Positions 35,516-44,251 of a DNA stretch of 64,000 nt are shown here, in pieces (positions within the stretch are counted from its first letter, which is position 1; every line of letters starts with the position of its first letter). Below the pieces are notes generated by a model. The model saw only the letters and a program-made list of their open reading frames with translations, was not told the DNA's origin and searched no databases. Origin of the DNA: Shimia sagamensis (GTDB taxonomy: Bacteria > Pseudomonadota > Alphaproteobacteria > Rhodobacterales > Rhodobacteraceae). Where the stretch lies: assembly GCF_900182745.1 (NCBI RefSeq), contig NZ_FXTY01000005.1, forward strand, positions 1 through 64,000, written 5' to 3'. Made by a program: the position numbers and the translations under genes.

Positions 35516-36051
35516 GATGCTCTCCTTGGCTTGTCGCTTTATCACGGATTCTCAGCCGTCGAGCAAGAGCCCAAACGCGGACAAACCGCCGCAAAGGCAG
35601 CGCAATTTGGGAAAATCTGGAGGGGACAGCTTGCAAGCAGCCCAGATGCCTGACCATTCCGCGGGGAGCGAGGGGTGTAGGTGCAGTTTGGGCGGGCGAC
35701 CTTGGTGGGCTGCTTGCTGAGATAACCATAGCGAGGAAGCCAATCATTTGGCAAGCGCAACATATATTTAATTTCAAGAATTGGTGGAATTTTGTTCTAA
35801 AATTACCAACGGGCTCGTGATTTCTTACCAAAAGCCACACACCAGCCGCTACCCCTAGGTAAGTTTGCCCCATTGCCCAGCGTTGCAGACTGAACGAACA
35901 GTCAGTTTTTCTGCGCCCGCGAAGAGCTCCATACTGCACAGCAGCATCACCCATCTGTCATCGGCCCCACGCTTTCGCGCTTTCGCCCTTGCATAAGAAC
36001 AAAAAGAGACCAAAATCACGCCAACGACTCTCTCTATTTCGGGACGCCACA
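35516..36051. other. intergenic region upstream of uvrB
   Basis: I see no gene in these 536 bp. An AT-rich patch at about 35755-35830 stands out against the GC-rich surroundings. I looked for a GTTC-N7-GTTC LexA box for uvrB and did not find a clear one. The two flanking genes are divergent, so both promoters lie here. Confidence 0.5.
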
Positions 36052-38235
36052 ATGAGTGATGCAAGCAACCTGCCCAAGATGGCCGATCGCGAGGCCAAAC
36101 GCCGCCCCAAGCTGGAGGGTGGCAAGCGCATCGTCATGCACACCGAGTTTGAACCGGCTGGTGACCAACCCACGGCCATTGCTGAACTCACCGCGGCCAT
36201 TAACGAGGGCGAACGCAACCAAGTCCTGCTGGGCGCCACCGGCACCGGTAAAACCTTCACCATGGCCAAGGTGATTGAGGAGACTCAACGCCCCGCCATC
36301 ATCCTGGCGCCCAACAAAACCCTTGCCGCCCAGCTTTATGGCGAGATGAAAGGCTTCTTCCCGGAAAACTCCGTCGAATACTTCGTCAGCTTCTATGACT
36401 ACTATCAACCCGAAGCTTATGTGGCGCGCAGCGACACCTTCATCGAGAAGGAAAGCCAGATCAACGAACAGATCGACCGCATGCGCCACTCCGCCACCCG
36501 CTCGCTTCTGGAACGGGACGACGTGATCATCGTGGCTTCGGTGTCCTGCATCTACGGTATCGGCTCGGTGGAAACCTACTCCGCGATGACGCTCGATCTC
36601 AAAGCCGGTGGTGAATACGACCAGCGCCAAGTCATCAACGATCTTGTGGCACAGCAATACCGCCGCAACGATGCCGCCTTCCAACGGGGCTCCTTCCGTG
36701 TGCGCGGCGACAGTCTGGAAATCTTCCCAGCCCACCTCGAAGACCGCGCCTGGAAACTGTCTTTCTTTGGCGAGGAACTCGAAAGCATCACCGAGTTTGA
36801 CCCGCTCACCGGCGAGAAAACCGGCACGTTTGAGCAGGTGCGCGTCTACGCCAACAGCCACTACGTCACGCCCAAACCCACGCTGACCCAAGCCATTATC
36901 AACATCAAAAAAGAGCTGCGCACGCGGCTCGATCAACTGGTCGACGAAGGCAAACTGCTCGAAGCCCAACGGCTGGAGCAGCGCTGTACCTTTGATCTGG
37001 AAATGATGGAGGCGCAGGGCTTCTGCAACGGCATCGAAAACTATTCCCGCTACCTCACCGGCCGCGCACCCGGTGAGCCGCCCCCCACCCTGTTTGAATT
37101 TATCCCTGACAACGCCATTGTCTTTGCGGATGAAAGCCACGTCTCCGTGCCGCAAATTGGCGGCATGTACCGGGGTGACTACCGACGCAAATTCACGCTT
37201 GCCGAACATGGCTTCCGCCTGCCGTCCTGTATGGACAACCGCCCGCTGAAGTTTGAGGAATGGGACGCCATGCGGCCCCAGTCGGTCTTTGTCTCCGCCA
37301 CCCCCTCGGCATGGGAGCTGGAGCAATCCGGCGGCGTCTTTGCCGAACAGGTCATCCGCCCCACGGGCCTGCTGGAGCCGCAACTCGAAATCCGCCCGGT
37401 GGAGATGCAGGTTGACGATCTGCTGGATGAGGTGCGCAAAGTCACCGCTGAGGGCTTCCGCACATTGGTCACCACGCTCACCAAACGCATGGCCGAGGAC
37501 CTCACCGAATACCTGCACGAACAGGGCATCAAAGTGCGCTACATGCACAGCGACATCGACACGCTGGAGCGCATTGAAATCCTGCGCGATTTACGTCTGG
37601 GCGCCTTTGACGTGTTGATCGGCATCAACCTGTTGCGCGAGGGGTTGGATATCCCCGAATGTGGTCTGGTCGCCATTCTGGACGCCGACAAAGAAGGCTT
37701 TCTGCGCTCCGAAACCTCACTAGTGCAAACCATCGGCCGCGCCGCGCGCAACGCCGAAGGCCGGGTGATCATGTACGCCGACCGCATCACCGGCTCCATG
37801 GAACGCGCCATGGGCGAGACCGAGCGCCGCCGCGCCAAGCAGATCGCTTACAACGAAGAGCACGGCATCACGCCTCAAACAGTAAAAAAGAACGTCGAGG
37901 ATGTGTTGTCTGGCCTCTACAAAGGCGACACCGATCAATCCCGCGTCACCGCCACCATCGACAACCCGCTGCACGGCGCCAATCTGGAGGCTGTGCTCGA
38001 TGGGTTGCGTGATGATATGCGCAAAGCCGCCGAGAACCTCGAATTCGAAGAAGCCGCCCGCCTACGTGATGAGGTCAAGCGTCTGGAGGCCGTGGATTTG
38101 GCTGTGGCGGATGACCCGATGGCCCGGCAATATGCCATCAAGGCCGCCGAGGAGAAAGCCACCAAAAGCCGTGGCCGCTCTATGGCTGGTCGTGCTGGGC
38201 AACGCGGTGGCAACGTGAAACGGCGGGGGCGGTGA
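36052..38235 (+). CDS. uvrB: excinuclease ABC subunit B
   Basis: UvrB is the damage-verifying helicase of nucleotide excision repair. The 727-aa protein has Walker A ([16 protein letters not shown]), the beta-hairpin [18 protein letters not shown], helicase motifs ([31 protein letters not shown]), motif VI ([19 protein letters not shown]), and the C-terminal UvrC-binding coiled coil ([20 protein letters not shown]). The ATG at 36052 ([10 protein letters not shown]) gives the expected N-terminus although GGGA is its only ribosome-site signal. Confidence 0.98.
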   Translation: MSDASNLPKMADREAKRRPKLEGGKRIVMHTEFEPAGDQPTAIAELTAAINEGERNQVLLGATGTGKTFTMAKVIEETQRPAIILAPNKTLAAQLYGEMKGFFPENSVEYFVSFYDYYQPEAYVARSDTFIEKESQINEQIDRMRHSATRSLLERDDVIIVASVSCIYGIGSVETYSAMTLDLKAGGEYDQRQVINDLVAQQYRRNDAAFQRGSFRVRGDSLEIFPAHLEDRAWKLSFFGEELESITEFDPLTGEKTGTFEQVRVYANSHYVTPKPTLTQAIINIKKELRTRLDQLVDEGKLLEAQRLEQRCTFDLEMMEAQGFCNGIENYSRYLTGRAPGEPPPTLFEFIPDNAIVFADESHVSVPQIGGMYRGDYRRKFTLAEHGFRLPSCMDNRPLKFEEWDAMRPQSVFVSATPSAWELEQSGGVFAEQVIRPTGLLEPQLEIRPVEMQVDDLLDEVRKVTAEGFRTLVTTLTKRMAEDLTEYLHEQGIKVRYMHSDIDTLERIEILRDLRLGAFDVLIGINLLREGLDIPECGLVAILDADKEGFLRSETSLVQTIGRAARNAEGRVIMYADRITGSMERAMGETERRRAKQIAYNEEHGITPQTVKKNVEDVLSGLYKGDTDQSRVTATIDNPLHGANLEAVLDGLRDDMRKAAENLEFEEAARLRDEVKRLEAVDLAVADDPMARQYAIKAAEEKATKSRGRSMAGRAGQRGGNVKRRGR

Positions 38236-38347
38236 ACGCAAGAGAAAGGCCCGCGCCTTGTTCCGGGCCAATCGGCCCGGCGAAAGCGTTTTGAATTCTG
38301 GACAGACAGCCAAGGCGCGCGCTAGCGTGCCTACATGCATAAATTGA

Positions 38348-39061
38348 ATGATACTGCGGGTCGTCGTGGACGCTGAATATCAAATATTAAGTTCCGATAT
38401 TGCGCTTCATGGCGCTGACGGATTTGGACCTCTCACACATAAATCCAAGCGTGCGCTAGAGAATTGGAACGAAGCCAAACAACTCGAAGGGGCTGCGTGG
38501 TCCATCCTCAAACCTGTGCCGGAGGTCCCGATCCTGCAATTAGAGGGTGTGACACCAGCGCCGCCGTCAGTTGTGATCATCAACAGCGAACTGATCTTTG
38601 TTCAAAGCAACGGAGTGCCCGCCGAGCCGCCTCTGGCAGACGCACTGGAGCTTGCGCCAATCGAATTCTTGCTGAAAGGCGGCGGCAAAAAACCAAAATG
38701 GGAGGCGCAGTATTTCGCTGGCGCACCCAAGTTCCATTCTGAGAACACGGATCAGTGGGTTGATTTCGAGAGATCCCGCTTTTCGATTGTGGACAGCGTG
38801 TCTCTTCACAAATACAAGCCTCCGCAGCAATCAGGCCAAAGGCAGCAATTCATAAATTGGCGCCACACCAGAGAAGCCATCGCTGTTCCCATACTCGACC
38901 GTCTTTACCCAGATACGCTGGCTCTATTGCTAGGTGTATCACCCAACCTCTTCGAACTGGACGGCAAACTCTACCTACGACTAGGCGGGGACTCCTCTGA
39001 AATCTCTGGATATGAATTCGGTGGTCCCACTATTGTCGTGACACATCCTGATGTTGGATAA
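38348..39061 (+). CDS. hypothetical protein
   Basis: A 237-aa open frame that I do not recognise. It is not a shadow of another gene and has no signal peptide or membrane segment. Visible features are a beta-rich N-terminus (MILRVVVDAEYQILSSDIAL), a proline-rich middle (VTPAPPSVVIINSELIFV), and a C-terminal part RLGGDSSEISGYEFGGPTIV. No good ribosome site precedes the ATG, so an internal start is possible. It lies between uvrB and two small genes. Confidence 0.5.
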   Translation: MILRVVVDAEYQILSSDIALHGADGFGPLTHKSKRALENWNEAKQLEGAAWSILKPVPEVPILQLEGVTPAPPSVVIINSELIFVQSNGVPAEPPLADALELAPIEFLLKGGGKKPKWEAQYFAGAPKFHSENTDQWVDFERSRFSIVDSVSLHKYKPPQQSGQRQQFINWRHTREAIAVPILDRLYPDTLALLLGVSPNLFELDGKLYLRLGGDSSEISGYEFGGPTIVVTHPDVG

Positions 39062-39102
39062 GGCATCACCGCGAAAGACCGGGAAAAAAACGGAGAGACC
39101 TC

Positions 39103-39363
39103 GTGAAACGTGCCACAACCGTCCTGATTGTCGCCTACCTGATCCTCTTTGTCTGGGCTTGGTTTGACACGCATAGCCTCGCGCCGGAGGACGGTCGTGG
39201 CCTCATGCTTCAGTTTGTGTTGATATTTGCAGCCATCACAGCGGCATTTCTTGTGCCAGCAACGCTGCTGACTTGGAAGGACCGGGCCCCGAAAACTGCG
39301 CTCACCCTAGCACTATGCCCTGCCGCGCTTTTCACTTTAGCAACGGTCGCCACCGTGCTTTGA
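39103..39363 (+). CDS. small membrane protein
   Basis: This 86-aa protein has three hydrophobic segments (TVLIVAYLILFVWAWF, LMLQFVLIFAAITAAFLVPA, LTLALCPAALFTLATVATVL). It starts with GTG at 39103, six bases after GGAGAG. I do not recognise the family. The stop is two bases before the ATG of the next small secreted protein, so they are likely cotranscribed. Confidence 0.65.
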   Translation: MKRATTVLIVAYLILFVWAWFDTHSLAPEDGRGLMLQFVLIFAAITAAFLVPATLLTWKDRAPKTALTLALCPAALFTLATVATVL

Positions 39364-39365
39364 CC

Positions 39366-39797
39366 ATGCGCGCACTCCTGATCCCTGCCCTCCTCCTCGC
39401 CTCGCCAGCCACCGCTTGGGAAGCCGCAACCTCGCCCATCTGCTCCCTGACGCACGAAACCGCAGAGGCGCACATCCACCTCACCTACGACCCAAGCAAG
39501 CCGCTCTACACCCTCGCGATCACCCAAAAATCCGCGCCATGGCAGCCCACCCCATGGTTCGCCATGCGCTTCATCGGTCCCAACGAAATCACCATCTCCA
39601 CGCCTGAGCACGCGCTCTCAAACAACAATCAGACGCTCAACGTCGCGGACAGCGGCTTTGGCAATGTGCTCGCCGGGCTGCAATTCAACGCAGCGGCGCT
39701 GGCCTTCACCGAAGCCCAAACCGTAACCATCCCGCTCGAGGGCGCGGCGCCAGAGGTTCAAAAATTCCGCACCTGCGCCGCCGCGCAACTCAGCTAG
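39366..39797 (+). CDS. small secreted protein of unknown function
   Basis: This 143-aa protein has a signal peptide (MRALLIPALLLASPATAWEA). The mature part has PWFAMRFIGPNEITIST and ADSGFGNVLAGLQF, and a Cys pair (Cys26-type in SPICSLTH and a late RTCAAAQ). Related proteins beside uvrB in Rhodobacterales are, as far as I recall, sometimes mislabelled 'excinuclease ABC subunit B'; this is not UvrB. The function is unknown. It ends two bases before the lyase gene, which converges on it. Confidence 0.7.
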   Translation: MRALLIPALLLASPATAWEAATSPICSLTHETAEAHIHLTYDPSKPLYTLAITQKSAPWQPTPWFAMRFIGPNEITISTPEHALSNNNQTLNVADSGFGNVLAGLQFNAAALAFTEAQTVTIPLEGAAPEVQKFRTCAAAQLS

Positions 39798-39799
39798 GT

Positions 39800-40693
39800 T
39801 TACGCCTTATACCCTTCCGAGGCCTCATAATACGCCTCAAACCCAATCCGGTCCCGCACCTCGGCAAACGACATCAGCGCGCTGTCTTGCACCGTATCGG
39901 CCTTCATCGCCGCCAGGGTCTCCACCATCTGCTGCATCACCGCCGACAACAGCGTCAGCGGATAGGCCGCGATGTTGAACCCCATGTCCGCCAGTTCCGC
40001 ATGGGACAGGATCGGCGTGTCGCCACCCTCCAGCATATTGGCCATCAACAGCCCCGGCGTTTCCTCACAAATCTGGCGCATCTCCTCCACGCTCTGCGGT
40101 GCCTCAACAAAGATGATGTCCGCCCCCAGCTCAAAGAAACACTGCGCCCGCTCAATCGCCTCGCTCAACCCATGCGCCTTACGCGCATCGGTGCGGGCGA
40201 GGATCAGCACGTCCTCTTCCTCCCGCGCGTCCACCGCAGCCTTGATGCGATCAAACGCCACCTCACGCTCCACCACCGCTTTGCCCGGCGTGTGGCCACA
40301 GCGTTTGGGCGCGACCTGATCCTCAATCATCACCGCCGCCGCCCCGGCCCGCGCCAGGCCCTTCACGGTGCGGATCACATTCATCGCATTGCCGTATCCC
40401 GTGTCGCCATCGGCCACAAACGGCAGGCTCGTGGCCTCCGAAATATTGCGCACATGGTCCACAACCTCGCCATAGCTCATCAGCCCCAAATCCGGCATGC
40501 CAATGCGCGAGGCCGATGCGGCAAAGCCCGACATAAACGTCATGTCAAACCCCGCCTGCTCAATCAGCTTGGCGGAGAGCGCATCATAACAACACGGCGC
40601 CACCACCAGCTCTTTCTGCTCCAAAAGCGAGCGCAACCGTGCCGCCCGTAGGTTCCGCCCCTCGTTAGGCGCAATGCGAACTGTATTTGTCAT
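39800..40693 (-). CDS. isocitrate lyase / PEP mutase family enzyme
   Basis: This 297-aa protein belongs to the isocitrate lyase/phosphoenolpyruvate mutase superfamily. It has the family loop with the catalytic cysteine, VAPKRCGHTPGK, and metal-binding residues in PFVADGDTGYGNAMNVIR, ILARTDARKAHG, and DIIFVEAPQSVEEM. It is closest in plan to methylisocitrate or dimethylmalate lyases and carboxyphosphonoenolpyruvate mutases. The start at 40693 has AGGA upstream; an ATG 15 bases earlier is possible. It follows the TRAP transporter genes by 17 bp, so it probably splits an organic acid brought in by that transporter. Confidence 0.85.
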   Translation of the reverse strand: MTNTVRIAPNEGRNLRAARLRSLLEQKELVVAPCCYDALSAKLIEQAGFDMTFMSGFAASASRIGMPDLGLMSYGEVVDHVRNISEATSLPFVADGDTGYGNAMNVIRTVKGLARAGAAAVMIEDQVAPKRCGHTPGKAVVEREVAFDRIKAAVDAREEEDVLILARTDARKAHGLSEAIERAQCFFELGADIIFVEAPQSVEEMRQICEETPGLLMANMLEGGDTPILSHAELADMGFNIAAYPLTLLSAVMQQMVETLAAMKADTVQDSALMSFAEVRDRIGFEAYYEASEGYKA

Positions 40694-40710
40694 TGTCACT
40701 GTCCTCATGC

Positions 40711-41988
40711 TCAGCGCGCCAATTCATACGGGATGTAAAGCGCCAGCGCAGGCCAGAACCACAGCAGCACCGCCACCGCCAACATGATCGCGGCAAAGGG
40801 CAACGCGCCTTTGGCCACCTCCTGCAACCGCGCATTCGCCACCGCCTGAATGACAAACAGGTTCATCCCCACCGGCGGCGTGATCAACGCGGTCTCAATT
40901 AGCACCACAAAGAAGATGCCAAACCAGATCGGATCAATCCCGATGTTGAGCACAGCTGGCAACAGCACCGGCACCATAATGAGCAGCATCGACAGGCTTT
41001 CCAGAAAGAATCCCATGAACAACAACACCAGCCCCACCGCCAGAATAAACAGGCTTGGGTTGGAGATATTCTCTGTCAGGAATGCGCTGATCGACTGCGG
41101 GATCAGGTAGAGCGTGATCGCGTAGGAAAACACCTTGGCCCCCGCCACGATGATCAACACCATGACAGATGTGCGCAATGAGCCTTCGACCGCCTCGCGC
41201 AGCTTGGCCCAATCCATGCGGCCCATGGCGAAGGTCATGATCAGCGCAATCACAAAGCCCAGCCCGGCGCTTTCTGACGGCGTCGCAATACCTGTGTAAA
41301 TCGAGCCGACAATCGCCACCGCCAACGCCACGGTTGGCAGCGCCATCAACGAGGCCCGCGCCCGCGTGCCCCAATCGGCTTTGGCCATCGGTTGATAAGC
41401 GCCGGAGAAGCGCGAAAACAACATGCCGTAGACAATAAACGCCCCGGCCAAAAACAGCCCCGGCCCAATGCCTGCAAGGAACAGCGTCGGGATCGAGCTT
41501 TCCGTGACCACGCCATAGATGATCAGCGGGATCGACGGCGGGATCAAAATCCCCAAGGTGCCGCCCGCCGCCAACATGCCGTAGACGAACGGTTTGTCGT
41601 AGCCGCGCTTGGACATCTCCGGGATCGCCACGGTGCCAATGGTTGCTGCTGTCGCCACCGAAGAGCCCGAAATGGCGGAGAACAACGTGCACGACAGAAT
41701 CGTCGCCACGCCCAGCCCACCGGGCCAATGCCCGACCCAGCTTTGCACCGCCGCATACAAATCGCGCCCAACCCCGCCTTTCAGCAAGACATTGGACATC
41801 AACAAAAACATCGGCACGGCCAGAAGCTCAAAACTGTCCATCGAGCCATGCAACCGCTGCGGCACCGCCACCAATGGCAGGCCCTTGAGGCCCAACAGGA
41901 TCACACCCAGACCGCCCAGCGCAAAGGCCACCGGCGTGCGCAACAGCAACAGCGCCATCAGCGCCACAAGAATGAAGACCGCTTCCAT
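40711..41988 (-). CDS. TRAP transporter large permease (DctM type)
   Basis: This 425-aa inner-membrane protein has about twelve hydrophobic segments and DctM motifs: VAFALGGLGVILLG, FTLLSVPMFLLMSN-like FELLAVPMFLLMSN, ISGSSVATAATIGTVAIPEM, and ILIPPSIPLIIYGVVTESS. It forms the Na+-driven channel part of a TRAP importer. Its start overlaps the last base of the small permease gene. Confidence 0.95.
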   Translation of the reverse strand: MEAVFILVALMALLLLRTPVAFALGGLGVILLGLKGLPLVAVPQRLHGSMDSFELLAVPMFLLMSNVLLKGGVGRDLYAAVQSWVGHWPGGLGVATILSCTLFSAISGSSVATAATIGTVAIPEMSKRGYDKPFVYGMLAAGGTLGILIPPSIPLIIYGVVTESSIPTLFLAGIGPGLFLAGAFIVYGMLFSRFSGAYQPMAKADWGTRARASLMALPTVALAVAIVGSIYTGIATPSESAGLGFVIALIMTFAMGRMDWAKLREAVEGSLRTSVMVLIIVAGAKVFSYAITLYLIPQSISAFLTENISNPSLFILAVGLVLLFMGFFLESLSMLLIMVPVLLPAVLNIGIDPIWFGIFFVVLIETALITPPVGMNLFVIQAVANARLQEVAKGALPFAAIMLAVAVLLWFWPALALYIPYELAR

Positions 41989-42497
41989 CAGTGTGCGCCC
42001 CCCATTACGTCATCGCTGGGCAACGGTTCCGCCCAAACGCGGTAAAGCTGCGCGGCGCCTTGCAACATCAACAAAGCACTGCCAACCCACACCGGCGCAT
42101 GGGTGATCATCTTGGGCGGTGCAAGGTAGGTATCTGTCGTGTGCCCCGCCATTGTCGCCTTCAGCCAAAGCTGAAACCCGAAGTAGCAAGCTGTCCCGGC
42201 AAAAATAAACAGAACGATGATGGCCAATGTCTCCGCCAACCGCCGCCAAACCGAGTTTGGATTGCTCAACAGCACATCAATGGTGACCATCTCGCGGTGC
42301 TTCAGCACATAGGCCGCGCCAAGATACACAACCCAGACTTGCAACACGCGGCTGATCTCGTCCACCCAAATGGTGGGCGCGTTAAACACGTAGCGCATCA
42401 GCACTTCAAACGTGATGAAAAAGCCGACGGCAAACAGAGTCCAGGCACAGAGCTTGCCAGTGAATTCAGTGATGCCATCAATGATCCGGATGATCAT
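41988..42497 (-). CDS. TRAP transporter small permease (DctQ type)
   Basis: This 169-aa membrane protein has four hydrophobic segments and the DctQ pattern: LCAWTLFAVGFFITFEVLMR, FNAPTIWVDEISRVLQVWVV, GAAYVLKHREMVTIDVLL. I use the ATG at 42497, seven bases after AAGGAG, instead of an upstream TTG. It lies 78 bp after the binding-protein gene. Confidence 0.93.
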   Translation of the reverse strand: MIIRIIDGITEFTGKLCAWTLFAVGFFITFEVLMRYVFNAPTIWVDEISRVLQVWVVYLGAAYVLKHREMVTIDVLLSNPNSVWRRLAETLAIIVLFIFAGTACYFGFQLWLKATMAGHTTDTYLAPPKMITHAPVWVGSALLMLQGAAQLYRVWAEPLPSDDVMGGAH

Positions 42498-42575
42498 TGG
42501 CAACTCCTTGCTTTGAATTTTCGCGGGGAAACAAAAAAGGGAAAGCCACCGCTACTGGCAGCTTTCCCAAGAGTC

Positions 42576-43571
42576 TTAGTTGGTCATCGCGGCTTTCACA
42601 GCGGACACAGCAGCCGCGCCGGTGTCACCGGTTTCTTCAACAAAGCGGTCCACAACGGTGGCCGTCGCGTTCACCCATGCCGCACGCTGCTCAGCGGTCA
42701 GCTCGGTCACGGTCATGTTGGCCTTCATCTCATCAACTGTTGTGGCTTCGTCCGCGTAGATCTGGTCGCGCAGCTTCTGCTCAACTTCCGCCGCGGCGGC
42801 ATCGATGATCGCTTTGTGCTCATCAGACAGACCTTCGTAGACGTCATTGTTGATCACCGCGACAAACTCGATCGCACTGTCAAAGGTCAGGGTCATCTGA
42901 TCCATCACTTCAAACAACTTGCGGGATTTCACAGCCGACGCGCCGGTCATGCCCACATCCACAGCGCCCTGCTGATACGCGAGGAACTGTTTGGAACCGG
43001 ACATCAGCGTTGGCGCGCCGCCCAGCTCTTGCACAGTCCAGCCATGCACTTTGCCGTAAGTACGGACTTTTTTGTCGGCAATATCAGCCGGTTCCACAAT
43101 CGCGTCACCGTTGGTCAGATAGACGTTCCGGCCAAAGGCCTGCCACCACAGAATGCGGTTGTTGGTCTCTTTCAGGATCGCCGCGTCCAATGTGGCGCGC
43201 ATGTCAGACCCTGGTGCCACGGCGGCACGGATGTGCGCTTCGTCAGCAAAGATAAACGGGATCGACACCACGTCCACAGCAGGCACGGAGCCCGCAAAAC
43301 GACCGATAAACGCGGAGCCCGCCTCCACCGCACCGCTACCTACCGCACCTGGCACTTCTTTGTCTTTGAAAAGCTGCGCAGACGGGAACAGTTGAATTTC
43401 GAGCGCACCGCCGGATTTTTCCTCAACGATGTTTGCAAAATCCTGCCAGTTCTTGCCCAAAGAGTGGGTTTCCGGCAATTGCAGCGTGACGCGAATGGTT
43501 TCGGCAAAGCTGGCAACCGGTGCAACGCTCACAAGCGCAGCCGTCGCGGCTGCTGCTATCCAATGTTTCAT
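42576..43571 (-). CDS. TRAP transporter substrate-binding protein (DctP type)
   Basis: This 331-aa periplasmic protein has a signal peptide (MKHWIAAAATAALVSVAPVA, cleavage after SFA). The mature part fits DctP: RVTLQLPETHSLGKNWQDFA, PSAQLFKDKEVPGAV, and the carboxylate-binding arginine region KVRTYGKVHGWTVQ. GGGAGG precedes the ATG at 43571. It is the first gene of the TRAP-lyase operon. The substrate is most likely an organic acid. Confidence 0.95.
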   Translation of the reverse strand: MKHWIAAAATAALVSVAPVASFAETIRVTLQLPETHSLGKNWQDFANIVEEKSGGALEIQLFPSAQLFKDKEVPGAVGSGAVEAGSAFIGRFAGSVPAVDVVSIPFIFADEAHIRAAVAPGSDMRATLDAAILKETNNRILWWQAFGRNVYLTNGDAIVEPADIADKKVRTYGKVHGWTVQELGGAPTLMSGSKQFLAYQQGAVDVGMTGASAVKSRKLFEVMDQMTLTFDSAIEFVAVINNDVYEGLSDEHKAIIDAAAAEVEQKLRDQIYADEATTVDEMKANMTVTELTAEQRAAWVNATATVVDRFVEETGDTGAAAVSAVKAAMTN

Positions 43572-43739
43572 GATTTCCTCCCAAAAATCTCGATATGACA
43601 ATTCAACCCTAAGTGACGCTTGGGAAACCGGGTCACGTTTTTAGACACCGTCCGAAACAGACGCGCAACAGCGTTTCGCTTTCCGGTCAAGAAATAGGAC
43701 CAAATGGTCAATTTTGGGGCTGCAAGGAAATTTGCTTTC

Positions 43740-43751
43740 ACTGTATACAGT
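43740..43751. promoter_or_regulatory. 12-bp palindrome upstream of the Lrp/AsnC gene
   Basis: ACTGTATACAGT is a perfect palindrome 23 nt upstream of the TTG start of the Lrp/AsnC regulator, in the gap to the divergent TRAP operon. It could be a self-regulatory site or a shared operator. Confidence 0.45.
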
Positions 43752-43774
43752 TACAACGACGGAAGGGATCAACA

Positions 43775-44227
43775 TTGGACGACGCCGACAAACGCATCTT
43801 GCGCGCCATTCAGGAACAACCTGAGCTTACAATGCGCGAGCTTGGTGAAGTCACCGGATTGAGCCACACCCCGTGCTGGCGCCGCCTGAAGCGCCTGCGG
43901 GAAGCGGGCTATATCACTGAAAAGCGTTATGTTTTGGACGCGCAGAAGCTAGGCTTTGACATCGTCGCCTTCTGTTTGGTGAAACTGCAACTGCACACTC
44001 AGGAATCCTTGGTGGAGTTTGAAACCGCTGTCGAATTTCTGCCAGAGGTGGTGGAGTGTTATTCCGCCACCGGCGATCAGGACTACATCCTCAAGGTGCT
44101 CGCGCTCAGCGTTCGGGACTATGAGGAAACCATCAAACAGCGCCTGCTGAAACTGCCACACATTGGATCGATCCGCACCAGCCTCGCGCTCAACGAGATC
44201 AAGAACACACCAGACGTGCCGGTCTGA
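43775..44227 (+). CDS. Lrp/AsnC family transcriptional regulator
   Basis: This 150-aa protein has an N-terminal helix-turn-helix (LDDADKRILRAIQEQPELTM, then ELGEVTGLSHTPCWRRLKRL) and a C-terminal RAM ligand domain (EVVECYSATGDQDYILKVLA). I start at the TTG at 43775, which follows GGAAGGGA and gives a normal length; the frame is open far upstream without a start of that quality. It is divergent from the TRAP-lyase operon and is its natural local regulator candidate. Confidence 0.9.
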   Translation: MDDADKRILRAIQEQPELTMRELGEVTGLSHTPCWRRLKRLREAGYITEKRYVLDAQKLGFDIVAFCLVKLQLHTQESLVEFETAVEFLPEVVECYSATGDQDYILKVLALSVRDYEETIKQRLLKLPHIGSIRTSLALNEIKNTPDVPV

Positions 44228-44251
44228 CCAACCAGCACGCCCGAACAGCAT

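Noticed and set aside
35516..36051. LexA (SOS) box upstream of uvrB
   Set aside because: No clear GTTC-N7-GTTC pattern was found in the gap; only an isolated GAACGAAC near 35895.
36034..37548. Minus-strand open frame of 504 codons
   Set aside because: It lies fully inside uvrB on the opposite strand. Long antisense frames are expected in GC-rich genes, and its translation shows no family motif.
41991..43598. Plus-strand open frame of 535 codons
   Set aside because: It is antisense to the TRAP small permease and binding-protein genes, which have clear motifs and ribosome sites.
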